A stretch of 10,967 nucleotides of DNA, from contig DAOVNC010000077.1 of NCBI GenBank assembly GCA_030630445.1, forward strand, positions 1-10,967. Direction: 5' to 3'. This stretch comes from Kiritimatiellales bacterium (GTDB taxonomy: Bacteria; Verrucomicrobiota; Kiritimatiellia; Kiritimatiellales; Pontiellaceae). Below the pieces are notes generated by a model, which was not told where the DNA came from, ran no database searches, and saw nothing but the letters and a program-made list of their open reading frames with translations. The translations under genes were made by a program, and so were the position numbers. Shown in pieces: positions 1 through 6,414 of this stretch. Each line of letters begins with the position of its first letter. Position 1 is the first letter of the stretch.

Positions 1-1052
1 CGGCCAATGCGCTGTTTTTTCTGCTGGGTGGAGTTCCAGATCGTCGTGCCGGAGGTCATGGTGCCGGAATAGAGGCGGAGGTAGGTCAGCTTGCCCATGT
101 GCTTGTCGGACATGATCTTGAAGGCCAGGGCGGAGAAGACCTCGTTGTCGTCGACCTTGCGCTGGTTTTCCGGATCCTTGGTGCAGATGATCGGCGGAAT
201 CTCGTTCGGGGCGGGAAGAATCTTGATCACGCCGTCGAGCACCTGCTGGACGCCCTTGTTCTTGAAGGCCGATCCACAGTATACCGGAACGACTTGGCGA
301 GAGCAGGTGGCCATGCGCAGAATCTTCCAGATTTCGTCTTCGGAAAGGTCGCCTTCCTCGAAATATTTTTCCAGCATCTCTTCGTCTTGCTCGGCGCATT
401 TTTCAACGAGGTTGTTGCGCCATTCCTTGGCGGTGTCGACCAGGTCGGCCGGGATTTCAACTTCGTCCCATTCCGATCCCTGGGACTCTTCCTTGAAGAT
501 GAGGGCCTTCATGGTGACGAGGTCGATCACGCCGACAAACTCGTCGGAGGCGCCGATTGGAATAACGACGGGCACGGCGTTTGCGCCAAGCTGGTTGGCG
601 ATGCCTTCGACTACGCTGAAGAAGTCGGCGCCGATGCGGTCCATTTTGTTGACGAAAGCAACCTTCGGCACTTCGTAGCGTTCGGACTGGTGCCAGACGG
701 TTTCGGACTGCGGCTGTACGCCGCCCACTGCGCAGAACAGGGCGATCGCGCCGTCAAGCACGCGCAGTGCGCGCTCCACTTCCATCGTGAAGTCCACGTG
801 GCCGGGAGTGTCGATGATCGAAATCATGTGGTCTTTCCACATGCAGGTCGTTGCGGCGGAGGTAATCGTGATACCGCGTTCTTGTTCCTGCTCCATCCAG
901 TCCATGGTGGCGGCACCGTCGTGGACTTCGCCGATTTTATGCGAACGCCCGGTGTAGTACAGGATGCGCTCGGATACCGTGGTCTTGCCGGCATCGATAT
1001 GCGCCATGATTCCGATGTTTCGGACATTCTTCAAAGGGACTTCTCTAGCCAT
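1..1052 (-). CDS. fusA: Elongation factor G, N-terminal part (runs off the left edge)
   Basis: Translational GTPase that drives mRNA-tRNA translocation on the ribosome in the cytoplasm. The 350 visible codons start MAREVPLKNVRNIGIMAHID and carry all G-domain motifs: P-loop AHIDAGKTT (17-25), switch I RGITI (59-63), DTPGH (81-85, with the catalytic His at 85), NKMD (135-138) and GSA (260-262). The beginning of domain II follows (about 305-350, FKIMSDKHMGKLTYLRLYSG). Full EF-G is about 690-700 residues, so roughly half is present, and no frameshift is seen. The ATG at 1052 has the Shine-Dalgarno GAGGA (1059-1063) 6 nt upstream. The gene has no rpsL/rpsG immediately upstream and is divergent from tatD, so in this genome it starts its own transcription unit rather than sitting inside a str operon. 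A paralogue such as a second EF-G (FusA2 or spdEFG type) cannot be excluded from the N-terminus alone. Confidence 0.95.
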   Translation of the reverse strand, partial: MAREVPLKNVRNIGIMAHIDAGKTTVSERILYYTGRSHKIGEVHDGAATMDWMEQEQERGITITSAATTCMWKDHMISIIDTPGHVDFTMEVERALRVLDGAIALFCAVGGVQPQSETVWHQSERYEVPKVAFVNKMDRIGADFFSVVEGIANQLGANAVPVVIPIGASDEFVGVIDLVTMKALIFKEESQGSEWDEVEIPADLVDTAKEWRNNLVEKCAEQDEEMLEKYFEEGDLSEDEIWKILRMATCSRQVVPVYCGSAFKNKGVQQVLDGVIKILPAPNEIPPIICTKDPENQRKVDDNEVFSALAFKIMSDKHMGKLTYLRLYSGTMTSGTTIWNSTQQKKQRIG

Positions 1053-1084
1053 TGGTTTTCCTCGTTAAATATTGCCACTTCGTT

Positions 1085-1101
1085 GCCCCGCTTCGCGGAG
1101 C
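1085..1101 (-). other. Hairpin in fusA 5' leader
   Basis: Read on the minus strand the segment folds as GCTCCGC-GAA-GCGGGGC, a 7-bp stem with one G-U pair. It lies about 33 nt upstream of the fusA start codon and is not followed by a U tract. On the plus strand the same position has a C-A mismatch, so the structure favours the fusA transcript. It could be a leader structure; no known riboswitch is recognised. Confidence 0.35.
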
Positions 1102-1146
1102 CTTTCTCGTAAACTCGAATCTGCCTTAACCTTCTAAAGGCGCGAC

Positions 1147-1175
1147 AATATGCCGATTGACCAACCCACCTTCAA
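1147..1175 (-). promoter_or_regulatory. Candidate fusA promoter
   Basis: On the minus strand, TTGAAG (1175-1170) and CATATT (1152-1147) are separated by exactly 17 nt. Each matches 4 of 6 positions of the sigma-70 type -35 and -10 consensus. Transcription would begin near 1140, giving a leader of about 88 nt before the fusA ATG. The matches are modest and the assignment is inference. The -10 lies within a 6-bp inverted repeat (TATGCC 1149-1154, GGCATA 1176-1181) that could be an operator or chance. Confidence 0.3.
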
Positions 1176-1219
1176 GGCATAATTCGTTAAAACTTAGCAC
1201 CCTGCGCTACAGGGGAATC

Positions 1220-1363
1220 CGACAAAATAATTGGAGATAAAATGATTTCCGATCATCCGCCCCGAATTGTTAGAACCCCTTCGTTATTGAAATGTGCCTG
1301 CGGCACTATTTCCTATCGCAAATTATCAATCGCTTTGCTCATGGGGCCGAAATCATTTTGTCG
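1220..1363. repeat. Interrupted 15-bp inverted repeat (MITE-like) in the fusA-tatD intergenic region
   Basis: The right arm 1349-1363 reads GAAATCATTTTGTCG. Its reverse complement, CGACAAAATGATTTC, is present on the left but split: CGACAAAAT at 1220-1228 and AAAATGATTTC at 1239-1249. Removing the 15 bases 1224-1238, which are bounded by AAAAT direct copies, restores a perfect 15-bp inverted repeat. The ends are flanked by GAAT on both sides (1215-1218 and 1363-1366, the latter overlapping the last arm base). The interior holds a small GTGCC-TGC-GGCAC hairpin (1294-1306). No gene is supported here. The whole 1053-1411 gap is otherwise unremarkable regulatory or spacer DNA. Confidence 0.4.
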
Positions 1364-1411
1364 AATAAAACTCGCCCGCCTGCGCATGCTTTCGCTTTAC
1401 TGCGCGGCATT

Positions 1412-2188
1412 ATGTTTATCGATACCCATGTTCATTTTGACCGGTTTGTCAAGGACGGTACTTTTCAGGGAATTCTGGAAAAGGCCAAGGATGCCCAGGT
1501 GCTGGAAATGGTGGCGATCGGCGGCAACGCCGAGGCCAACGCGCTTTCACTAAAACTGGCGCAGGAGCATCCGGGGCAAATCTTTGGCTGTGCGGGCTAT
1601 GACCGCGACGAGGCCACCGGAGGCCCGGATCTTTCCGAACTTCGGGATTTTATCGGAAATCCGCTGGTGAAGGCCGTCGGCGAAACCGGACTCGACTATT
1701 ACTACACCGCCGAAACCGCCGCCGAGCAAAAAACCCTCTTTGCCGAGAATTTGGCGCTGGCCGTCGAATTCGAAAAGCCGGTCGTGGTGCATACGCGCGA
1801 TGCCGACGAAGACACCGTCGCCCTGCTCAGGGATTACGCCCATGCGTGGAAGGGCGATCCCGCCTGCCTGGGCGTGCTGCATTGTTTCACGCGCGAAACC
1901 GCTTTTGCCCGGCAGGTGCTCGATCTTGGCCTGATGATCAGTTTTAGCGGAATCGTTACGTTTGCCAACGCCGATCCGCTGCGCGAGGTGGTCCAATATG
2001 TGCCGGACGACCGGCTCTTGATCGAAACCGACTCGCCATACCTTGCGCCGGTTCCCGTGCGCGGGAACCGCAACGAGCCTGCTTTCGTGGTTCATGTGGC
2101 CAAACAGCTTGCCGAACTGCGGGATTGTTCGCTAGACTCCATCGCGAAATCAACTGCAAGAAATGCGCGTACGCTGTTTGCGCTCTAA
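1412..2188 (+). CDS. tatD: TatD-family metal-dependent hydrolase (deoxyribonuclease-like)
   Basis: Cytoplasmic TIM-barrel metallohydrolase of the TatD/YcfH family, whose studied members are metal-dependent DNases (3'-5' exonuclease) acting in DNA quality control. The 258-residue length matches the family. Metal-site residues are all visible: HVH at 6-8, the GETGLDYYY motif with E91, VVVHTRD with H127, LHCFT with H157, and ETDSPYLAP with D207. The family tail motif PVRGNRNEP spans 215-223. The frame is open upstream to 1292, but the extra 40 residues are unlike the family and the natural N-terminus is MFIDTHVH, so I start at 1412. No clear Shine-Dalgarno precedes it, which leaves the exact start slightly open. 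It is divergent from fusA, and its stop lies 19 nt before the SH3-protein start, suggesting cotranscription. The paralogues TatD, YcfH and YjjV cannot be separated here. Confidence 0.9.
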   Translation: MFIDTHVHFDRFVKDGTFQGILEKAKDAQVLEMVAIGGNAEANALSLKLAQEHPGQIFGCAGYDRDEATGGPDLSELRDFIGNPLVKAVGETGLDYYYTAETAAEQKTLFAENLALAVEFEKPVVVHTRDADEDTVALLRDYAHAWKGDPACLGVLHCFTRETAFARQVLDLGLMISFSGIVTFANADPLREVVQYVPDDRLLIETDSPYLAPVPVRGNRNEPAFVVHVAKQLAELRDCSLDSIAKSTARNARTLFAL

Positions 2189-2207
2189 AACCAGGGGAAA
2201 TATAGCC

Positions 2208-3059
2208 ATGCAATTTAGAATATCCGCCCTGTTGGCTGCGGCCTGCCTCTCCATCCACGCCCAGACGAACAACATGGTAGAGGCCGAGGTCCATACCCAG
2301 ACGAACGAGGTGCTGAAGGTGAAAGTAACGGGCGACCGCGTGAGCCTGCGCGCAAAGCCCGACATCAACTCCGAACTCCTTGACCGCGCCATGCGCGGAG
2401 AGGAATTGGTCTTGCTCGGCAAAACCAACGACTGGGTGGCCGTGCAAGCGCCCGACAGCCTCAACTTCTGGGTCTCGGGCGAGTACATCCAGAACGGGAT
2501 CGTTGTGCCGGAAAAGCTAAACATTCGGTCGGGACCCAGCCAAAACTACAGCGTGGTCTTTGTGGCGAACAAGGGCGACTCGGTTGCCCTTCGCGGCGAA
2601 TTCAACGAATGGATCAAGATTGCCCCGCCCGCCGGAAGCCGGGTGTGGATTAGCGAAAAATATACGGAAACGATCGAGCCGCCCAAGCCGGAACCGGTGG
2701 CCGTCGCACCAGAACCCAAGCCGGAACCGGTGGTGGAAACACCCGAACCGAAGATTCCCGAGCTAACGGAAGAAGAGCGCAAGCCGCTTTTGCTCGTGCT
2801 GGACAAAAACAAGGAGCAAGGGGTCTACGATGAAATTCCCGGTGTGTTGCGCCGCGCCAACCCCGGCCTCTATAAATTGGTCTTGATTGTGGGCGATCTC
2901 GAGGAACCCATCTGCCTCGTGCGCGGGAACGAGGACCAGATGAAGCGCTACTTGAACCGAGCCTTGCTGATCAAAGGGAAAAAATACTGGGCCAAGGATG
3001 TCGCCCTTCCCGTCCTCAAGGTGGAAAAGATCCATCTCGACCCCATCTTGGAGGATTGA
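2208..3059 (+). CDS. Exported protein with two bacterial SH3 domains and a conserved C-terminal domain
   Basis: 283 residues. A signal peptide (1-18, hydrophobic ISALLAAACLSI, likely cut after SIHA) predicts export. Two SH3-type repeats follow: about 38-95 (VSLRAKPDINSELL...FWVSGEYI) and about 97-153 (LNIRSGPSQNYSVV...VWISEKYTE). Each has the 'R(S/A)xP' start and a 'W' near the end, as in SH3_3-like domains that bind cell-wall peptides. A proline/glutamate-rich linker (158-186, repeated PEP/KPEP) leads to a C-terminal domain (about 190-283) containing PICLVRGNEDQMKRYLNR and GKKYWAKDVALPVL, which resembles small beta-rich domains of PVC hypothetical proteins; I do not recognise a named family. 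The start at 2208 uses AGGGG (2193-2197) and gives a clean signal peptide; the upstream ATG at 2163 would overlap tatD. C13 is not in a convincing lipobox. Probable role: periplasmic envelope or peptidoglycan association (inference). Confidence 0.8.
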   Translation: MQFRISALLAAACLSIHAQTNNMVEAEVHTQTNEVLKVKVTGDRVSLRAKPDINSELLDRAMRGEELVLLGKTNDWVAVQAPDSLNFWVSGEYIQNGIVVPEKLNIRSGPSQNYSVVFVANKGDSVALRGEFNEWIKIAPPAGSRVWISEKYTETIEPPKPEPVAVAPEPKPEPVVETPEPKIPELTEEERKPLLLVLDKNKEQGVYDEIPGVLRRANPGLYKLVLIVGDLEEPICLVRGNEDQMKRYLNRALLIKGKKYWAKDVALPVLKVEKIHLDPILED

Positions 3060-3109
3060 ACTTCAAAACAGAATGGTTTGGAGCCTTGGGTTTTGTCGTT
3101 TGATATTTG

Positions 3110-3144
3110 TTTAGGATTTGGGGTTTGGGATTTAGGATTTCGAA
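3110..3144 (+). repeat. Telomere-like 7-bp-periodic tract upstream of comF
   Basis: Five consecutive heptamers sit in phase: TTTAGGA, TTTGGGG, TTTGGGA, TTTAGGA, TTTCGAA. A looser TTTG-rich run precedes them (3091-3109). The tract ends three bases before the comF ATG. The last AGGA (3134-3137) is the only Shine-Dalgarno-like sequence available to comF, with a long 10-nt spacing. It is G-rich on the coding strand. It is not a CRISPR array because the units are contiguous and have no spacers. Confidence 0.7.
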
Positions 3145-3147
3145 ACC

Positions 3148-3852
3148 ATGCGATTTTTTCTAGACATGCTCTATCCGCGCCGTTGCATCGGTTGCGGCGC
3201 GTCATCGCCTGGCACCTTCCGCTATATTTGCTGGGAGTGCTGGTCGGATTCAGCGCGGGTGGAAGCCCCCTTTTGCACTCTTTGCGGGGATCCTGTGGCC
3301 GGTGCGATCGACCACGATTTCATCTGCTATTCCTGTTCGGCCGAAAAGCCATCCTTCGATGGCGCCCGTTCCGCCGCGCGCTACGACGGGGTTGTGGGAG
3401 AGTCCCTGCGGCAGCTTAAATATGAACAAGCCCTATGGCTTGCGCCAGACATCGCAACCCTGCTGCACCACTGCATCCAGGCCGAATATCCCGGTCGTTC
3501 GTTCGATCTGCTGGTGCCCGTCCCGCTCCACCATGTCCGCAAAAGGGACCGCGGATACAATCAATCCGCCGTATTGGCGCGGGAACTCGGCCGAAAACTA
3601 GGGAGAAAAAGCCACGCCGGAGTGCTGCGCCGAATTCGGCCAACCATCTCGCAAACGAATTTGACAGCGAAAGCCCGGCTTAGTAACGTGACCAAGGCTT
3701 TTCAATACAAGAAAGGAAAGCAGCTGGCGGGACGCAGGGTTCTGCTGGTAGACGATGTAATGACGACGGGCGCCACCGTCAACGCCTGTGCAAAAGTCCT
3801 GAAAAAGGGCGGGGCGGCATCCGTCCATGTGATCACGGCGGCCCGGGGATAA
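3148..3852 (+). CDS. comF: ComF-family phosphoribosyltransferase-like protein
   Basis: ComF-type protein, 234 residues, typical length. ComF proteins are cytoplasmic and are linked to processing of incoming single-stranded DNA during natural transformation; some lineages use the fold elsewhere. The N-terminal double zinc-finger region has four CxxC pairs: C13/C16, C28/C31, C43/C46 and C60/C63. The PRTase core has the family signature LVPVPLHHVRKRDRGYNQS (122-140) and the PRPP loop VLLVDDVMTTGATV (198-211), including the acidic pair and TTGAT. It starts directly after the heptamer tract with only a weak AGGA at 10 nt, so translation may be low or depend on that tract. Its stop is 16 nt before accD, indicating likely cotranscription. 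Nothing else here points to a competence locus. Confidence 0.9.
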   Translation: MRFFLDMLYPRRCIGCGASSPGTFRYICWECWSDSARVEAPFCTLCGDPVAGAIDHDFICYSCSAEKPSFDGARSAARYDGVVGESLRQLKYEQALWLAPDIATLLHHCIQAEYPGRSFDLLVPVPLHHVRKRDRGYNQSAVLARELGRKLGRKSHAGVLRRIRPTISQTNLTAKARLSNVTKAFQYKKGKQLAGRRVLLVDDVMTTGATVNACAKVLKKGGAASVHVITAARG

Positions 3853-3868
3853 CGAGAGGATTTTGGCT

Positions 3869-4711
3869 ATGGCTCTATTCGGAAGCAAAAAAAGCTATTC
3901 AACCATTACGGTGAAAAAACGCGATGTCCCCGATGGACTATGGATAAAATGCCCCTCCTGCGGCGAAATTGTCTATAAGGAAGAAGTCGCCGCCAACCTG
4001 GAAGTCTGCATCAAGTGCGACCATCACTTCACCCTCGCACGCCAAGCGCGCATCGAGCTGCTTTCCGACGAAGGCACCTTCGAGGAGTGGGCCGGCAGCA
4101 TCAGATCCATCGACACCCTGGGCTTCACCGGAAAACTTTCCTACATCGACAAGCTCGAAGCCAACCAAAAGAAATCGGGATGGGACGACGCCATCACCGT
4201 GGGCGGCTGCAAGCTAGGCGGTCGCGATATCGGCCTCGGCGTGATGGACTTTTCCTTCCTCGGTGCCAGCATGGGCAGCGTCGTCGGCGAACGCGTCACC
4301 TATCTCATTGAACGCTGCACCGCGGAAAAACGCCCGGTCCTGCTCTCCTGCGCATCCGGCGGCGCGCGTATGTACGAAGGCTTGCTCAGCCTCATGCAGA
4401 TGGCCAAAACCAGCGCGGCGCTCGCGCGCCACGCCGCCGCCGGACTGGCCTACATTCCCATCCTCACCCACCCGACGATGGCCGGCGTCATGGCCAGCTT
4501 CGCCACCTTGGGCGACCTCATCGTCGCCGAGCCGGAAGCCTTGATCGGATTCGCCGGGCCGCGCGTCATCAAGGAAACCACCCAGCAGGATCTGCCCGAA
4601 GGCTTCCAGCGTTCCGAATTCCTGCAGGAACATGGACTGATCGATATGGTTGTGCCGCGCCAGGAACTGCGCGACCGCATGATCCTCCTCTTCGAATACC
4701 TCTGCGACTAA
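3869..4711 (+). CDS. accD: Acetyl-CoA carboxylase carboxyltransferase beta subunit
   Basis: Carboxyltransferase beta subunit of acetyl-CoA carboxylase. With AccA it transfers CO2 from carboxybiotin to acetyl-CoA, making malonyl-CoA for fatty acid synthesis in the cytoplasm. 280 residues, normal length. The N-terminal zinc ribbon has C28/C31 (IKCPSCGE) and C47/C50 (EVCIKCDHHF). The crotonase-like core shows LLSCASGGARMYEG (158-171), HPTMAGVMASFATLGD (201-216) and ALIGFAGPRVI (224-234). Oddity: the position usually holding Gly-Gly in 'PTxGGV' reads Met-Ala-Gly here (204-206). The ATG at 3869 has GAGAGGA (3854-3860) with 8-nt spacing; an in-frame TTG at 3863 sits too close to that site. folC follows 31 bp later, the accD-folC order also found in E. 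coli. accA is not in the window. Confidence 0.96.
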   Translation: MALFGSKKSYSTITVKKRDVPDGLWIKCPSCGEIVYKEEVAANLEVCIKCDHHFTLARQARIELLSDEGTFEEWAGSIRSIDTLGFTGKLSYIDKLEANQKKSGWDDAITVGGCKLGGRDIGLGVMDFSFLGASMGSVVGERVTYLIERCTAEKRPVLLSCASGGARMYEGLLSLMQMAKTSAALARHAAAGLAYIPILTHPTMAGVMASFATLGDLIVAEPEALIGFAGPRVIKETTQQDLPEGFQRSEFLQEHGLIDMVVPRQELRDRMILLFEYLCD

Positions 4712-4742
4712 CCGGCGTTCGCCATAAAAAGAGGGACGGGCG

Positions 4743-6020
4743 ATGGAAAACAAACCATTGGACGATGCCGTTAAAGCGCTGTTTGCCCGCACCGCGCACG
4801 GAATCAAACCCGGCCTGGAAACCATCACCGGTCTTCTTCAAGCACTGGGCAATCCCCACCAGCAACTGGCCGTGGTGCACGTGGCGGGAACCAACGGCAA
4901 AGGCTCCGTCTGCGCCATGCTCGAATCCGTCCTGCGCGCCTCCGGCTTCAAGACCGGCCTCTACACCTCGCCGCACCTGGTCGAGTTTTCCGAACGCTTC
5001 AGGATCAATGGGATTCCAATCCCCGAAAAAAAACTCGCGCACTACATCGAGACCGTGGGAGCGGCATCCTCGTCGCTTGAAGAGAAAAGCGGCGTGCGTC
5101 CCGCCACCTTTTTCGAAATTTCCACCGCCATGGCCTACCAATATTTTGCCGATGAAGACGTCGACATCGCGATCATCGAAACAGGCATGGGCGGGCGCTG
5201 GGACGCAACCAACGTAATCATCCCGCTGGTTTCCGTCATCACCCACATCGACATCGACCACACGAATTTCCTTGGCGATCGCATCGAACAGATTGCCGGC
5301 GAAAAGGCCGGCATCATCAAACCCGGCCGGCCCGTCGTTTCCGCCCCGCAGTCCGCCGCGGCGATGGCCGAGCTACGGAAGCCCGGCGTTCCCATTATTG
5401 AAAGTTCCGAGTCGGTTTCCGTGGCAAAGGTTGGCGCCCCGCAAAAACTCAAAATAGAAACGCACTCGCGCAACCTGCCGCCCATCGACCTTCCCTTGCT
5501 CGGCGCATGCCAGCGCGAAAACTGCGCCGTCGCCGTTGCAACGCTCGAAATACTCTCCGACATGCTCGACTTCGAGCCGGAATTCAAGAAAGGCCTCGAA
5601 TCGCTGGCGTGGGGGGCGCGGTTCCAGCGTTTGGAAGAAAAGCCGGTCATGGTTCTCGACGGCGCCCACAACCCATCCGCCGCACGGGCCTTGGCCAAGA
5701 CGCTGAAAGAAAACTATCCCGGCGATCAGGTTGGCTTCATTCTCGGCTTCCTCGACGACAAGGATACGGTCGAGTTCCTGCGCGAAATCAAACCGCTCGC
5801 GGCCAAGGCCTGGGCCATCCCGATCAACGCCGCGCGCGGCACCCCCGCCGAACATGTGGCTGCCCAGGCGGCGGCCGCCGGAATCGACGCCATCCCCGAA
5901 TCCGTTTCCAATGCATGGGAAAGCGCCCGCGCATGGGCCGCCGAAGAACCGAACCGCCTCGTCTGTATCGCGGGATCGCTCCACCTCAAGCAGGTCTTGC
6001 AGGAAAATGGCTGCATATGA
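4743..6020 (+). CDS. folC: Folylpolyglutamate synthase / dihydrofolate synthase
   Basis: ATP-dependent Mur-ligase-family enzyme that adds glutamate to folates, and in bifunctional forms also to dihydropteroate to make dihydrofolate; cytoplasmic. 425 residues, the usual size. Motifs: P-loop VAGTNGKGS (47-55), SPHLVEFSERFRING (76-90), the signature ETGMGGRWDATN (146-157), HIDIDHTNFLG (168-178) with the Mg/ATP-binding His, GEKAGIIKPG (186-195), and the C-terminal-domain DGAHNP (306-311). The signature region and the RFRING segment are compatible with a bifunctional enzyme, but monofunctional FPGS activity cannot be excluded. The start has GAGGG (4731-4735) at 7 nt. It lies 31 bp after accD, so it is probably in the comF-accD-folC unit. 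The gap to the next gene contains a separate promoter-like sequence. Confidence 0.95.
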   Translation: MENKPLDDAVKALFARTAHGIKPGLETITGLLQALGNPHQQLAVVHVAGTNGKGSVCAMLESVLRASGFKTGLYTSPHLVEFSERFRINGIPIPEKKLAHYIETVGAASSSLEEKSGVRPATFFEISTAMAYQYFADEDVDIAIIETGMGGRWDATNVIIPLVSVITHIDIDHTNFLGDRIEQIAGEKAGIIKPGRPVVSAPQSAAAMAELRKPGVPIIESSESVSVAKVGAPQKLKIETHSRNLPPIDLPLLGACQRENCAVAVATLEILSDMLDFEPEFKKGLESLAWGARFQRLEEKPVMVLDGAHNPSAARALAKTLKENYPGDQVGFILGFLDDKDTVEFLREIKPLAAKAWAIPINAARGTPAEHVAAQAAAAGIDAIPESVSNAWESARAWAAEEPNRLVCIAGSLHLKQVLQENGCI

Positions 6021-6051
6021 ACCCATCCGAAAAAAGAAGCGTTCCCCACCG

Positions 6052-6080
6052 TTGAACATTCACGGGCGCATACGTATATT
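6052..6080 (+). promoter_or_regulatory. Sigma-70-like promoter for the small helical protein
   Basis: TTGAAC (6052-6057) and TATATT (6075-6080) are separated by exactly 17 bp, matching 5/6 and 5/6 consensus positions when scored against TTGACA and TATAAT (the mismatches are at -35 position 5 and -10 position 5). Initiation near 6087 would leave a leader of about 15 nt carrying the AAAGGA ribosome site. This is the best promoter match seen in the window. Confidence 0.5.
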
Positions 6081-6101
6081 CCCTTCCGAAAGGAAATCCA
6101 C

Positions 6102-6374
6102 ATGAGCGGAATGAAAAGCGCATACGAACTGGCCATGGAGCGCATGGGCGGAGCAGCCCCGGCAATGACCGCCGGGCAGAAAGCGGCGATCGCAGGGATC
6201 GATTCGAAGATGAAGGCGCAGGTCGCCGAGACGGAAATTATGTTCGACCAGCAGCTCGCATCCGAAGCCGACCCCGCCAAGATCGCCTTTATCCAGCAGA
6301 CCAAGCAGCAACGGATTGCCAAGATCAAGGAAGATGCCGAGGCGGAAAAGGAAGAAGTCAGGAGTCATTCGTAA
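6102..6374 (+). CDS. Small charged alpha-helical protein, function unknown
   Basis: 90 residues, cytoplasmic by composition (no signal peptide or membrane segment). The opening MSGMKSAYELAMERMGG (1-17) is followed by a linker with TAGQKAAIAGID (23-34). Residues about 29-88 form a long amphipathic, Glu/Lys/Gln-rich helix likely to be coiled coil, ending KIKEDAEAEKEEVRSHS. I recall short proteins beginning 'MKSAYELAMERL' with the same 'LTxxQKxxIAxID' segment in planctomycete, verrucomicrobial and lentisphaeral genomes, so it seems lineage-conserved, but no function is known to me. The ATG at 6102 has AAAGGA (6089-6094) at 7 nt; M4 (6111) is an alternative start. It has its own promoter-like sequence just upstream and precedes nadB by 40 bp. 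Confidence 0.8.
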   Translation: MSGMKSAYELAMERMGGAAPAMTAGQKAAIAGIDSKMKAQVAETEIMFDQQLASEADPAKIAFIQQTKQQRIAKIKEDAEAEKEEVRSHS

Positions 6375-6381
6375 TGCATAA

Positions 6382-6402
6382 TCACGCCTCACGCTTCACG
6401 TC
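6382..6402 (+). repeat. Three 7-bp repeats before nadB
   Basis: TCACGCC, TCACGCT and TCACGTC lie head to tail in the 40-bp gap between the small helical gene and nadB. Period and placement (ending 12 bp before a start codon) parallel the tract before comF, but the unit sequence is different. Confidence 0.65.
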
Positions 6403-6414
6403 TTAAGTATCCCC

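Noticed and set aside
99..1112. 337-codon open frame on the + strand opposite fusA
   Set aside because: It runs in the codon-aligned antisense frame of EF-G; its protein is low-complexity (His/Asp/Val-rich) with no motifs. It is a by-product of GC-biased codons.
1292..1411. 40-residue N-terminal extension of TatD
   Set aside because: TatD proteins begin at or a few residues before the HxH motif; the extension overlaps the inverted repeat and has no ribosome site.
1242..1553. 103-codon + strand frame with a good GGAG before its ATG, upstream of tatD
   Set aside because: More than 140 bp of it overlaps tatD in another frame, where the sequence is clearly TatD; the product resembles nothing. 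The GGAG lies in the short insertion inside the inverted repeat. A short translated leader cannot be fully excluded.
2208..2264. Lipoprotein signal with Cys13 in the SH3 protein
   Set aside because: The residues before Cys are Ala-Ala-Ala with no Leu at -3, and a good signal peptidase I site (SIHA) follows.
3110..3144. CRISPR array
   Set aside because: The units are 7 bp, contiguous and without spacers; no cas gene is present. The same applies to 6382-6402.
3863..3868. TTG start for accD, two codons upstream of the ATG
   Set aside because: It is only 2 nt from the GAGAGGA ribosome site, whereas the ATG at 3869 has ideal spacing and gives the normal MALFG-like start.
4214..6059. Several 180-230-codon minus-strand open frames opposite accD and folC
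   Set aside because: They are shadows of the two well-supported + strand genes, with no coherent domains and no ribosome sites.
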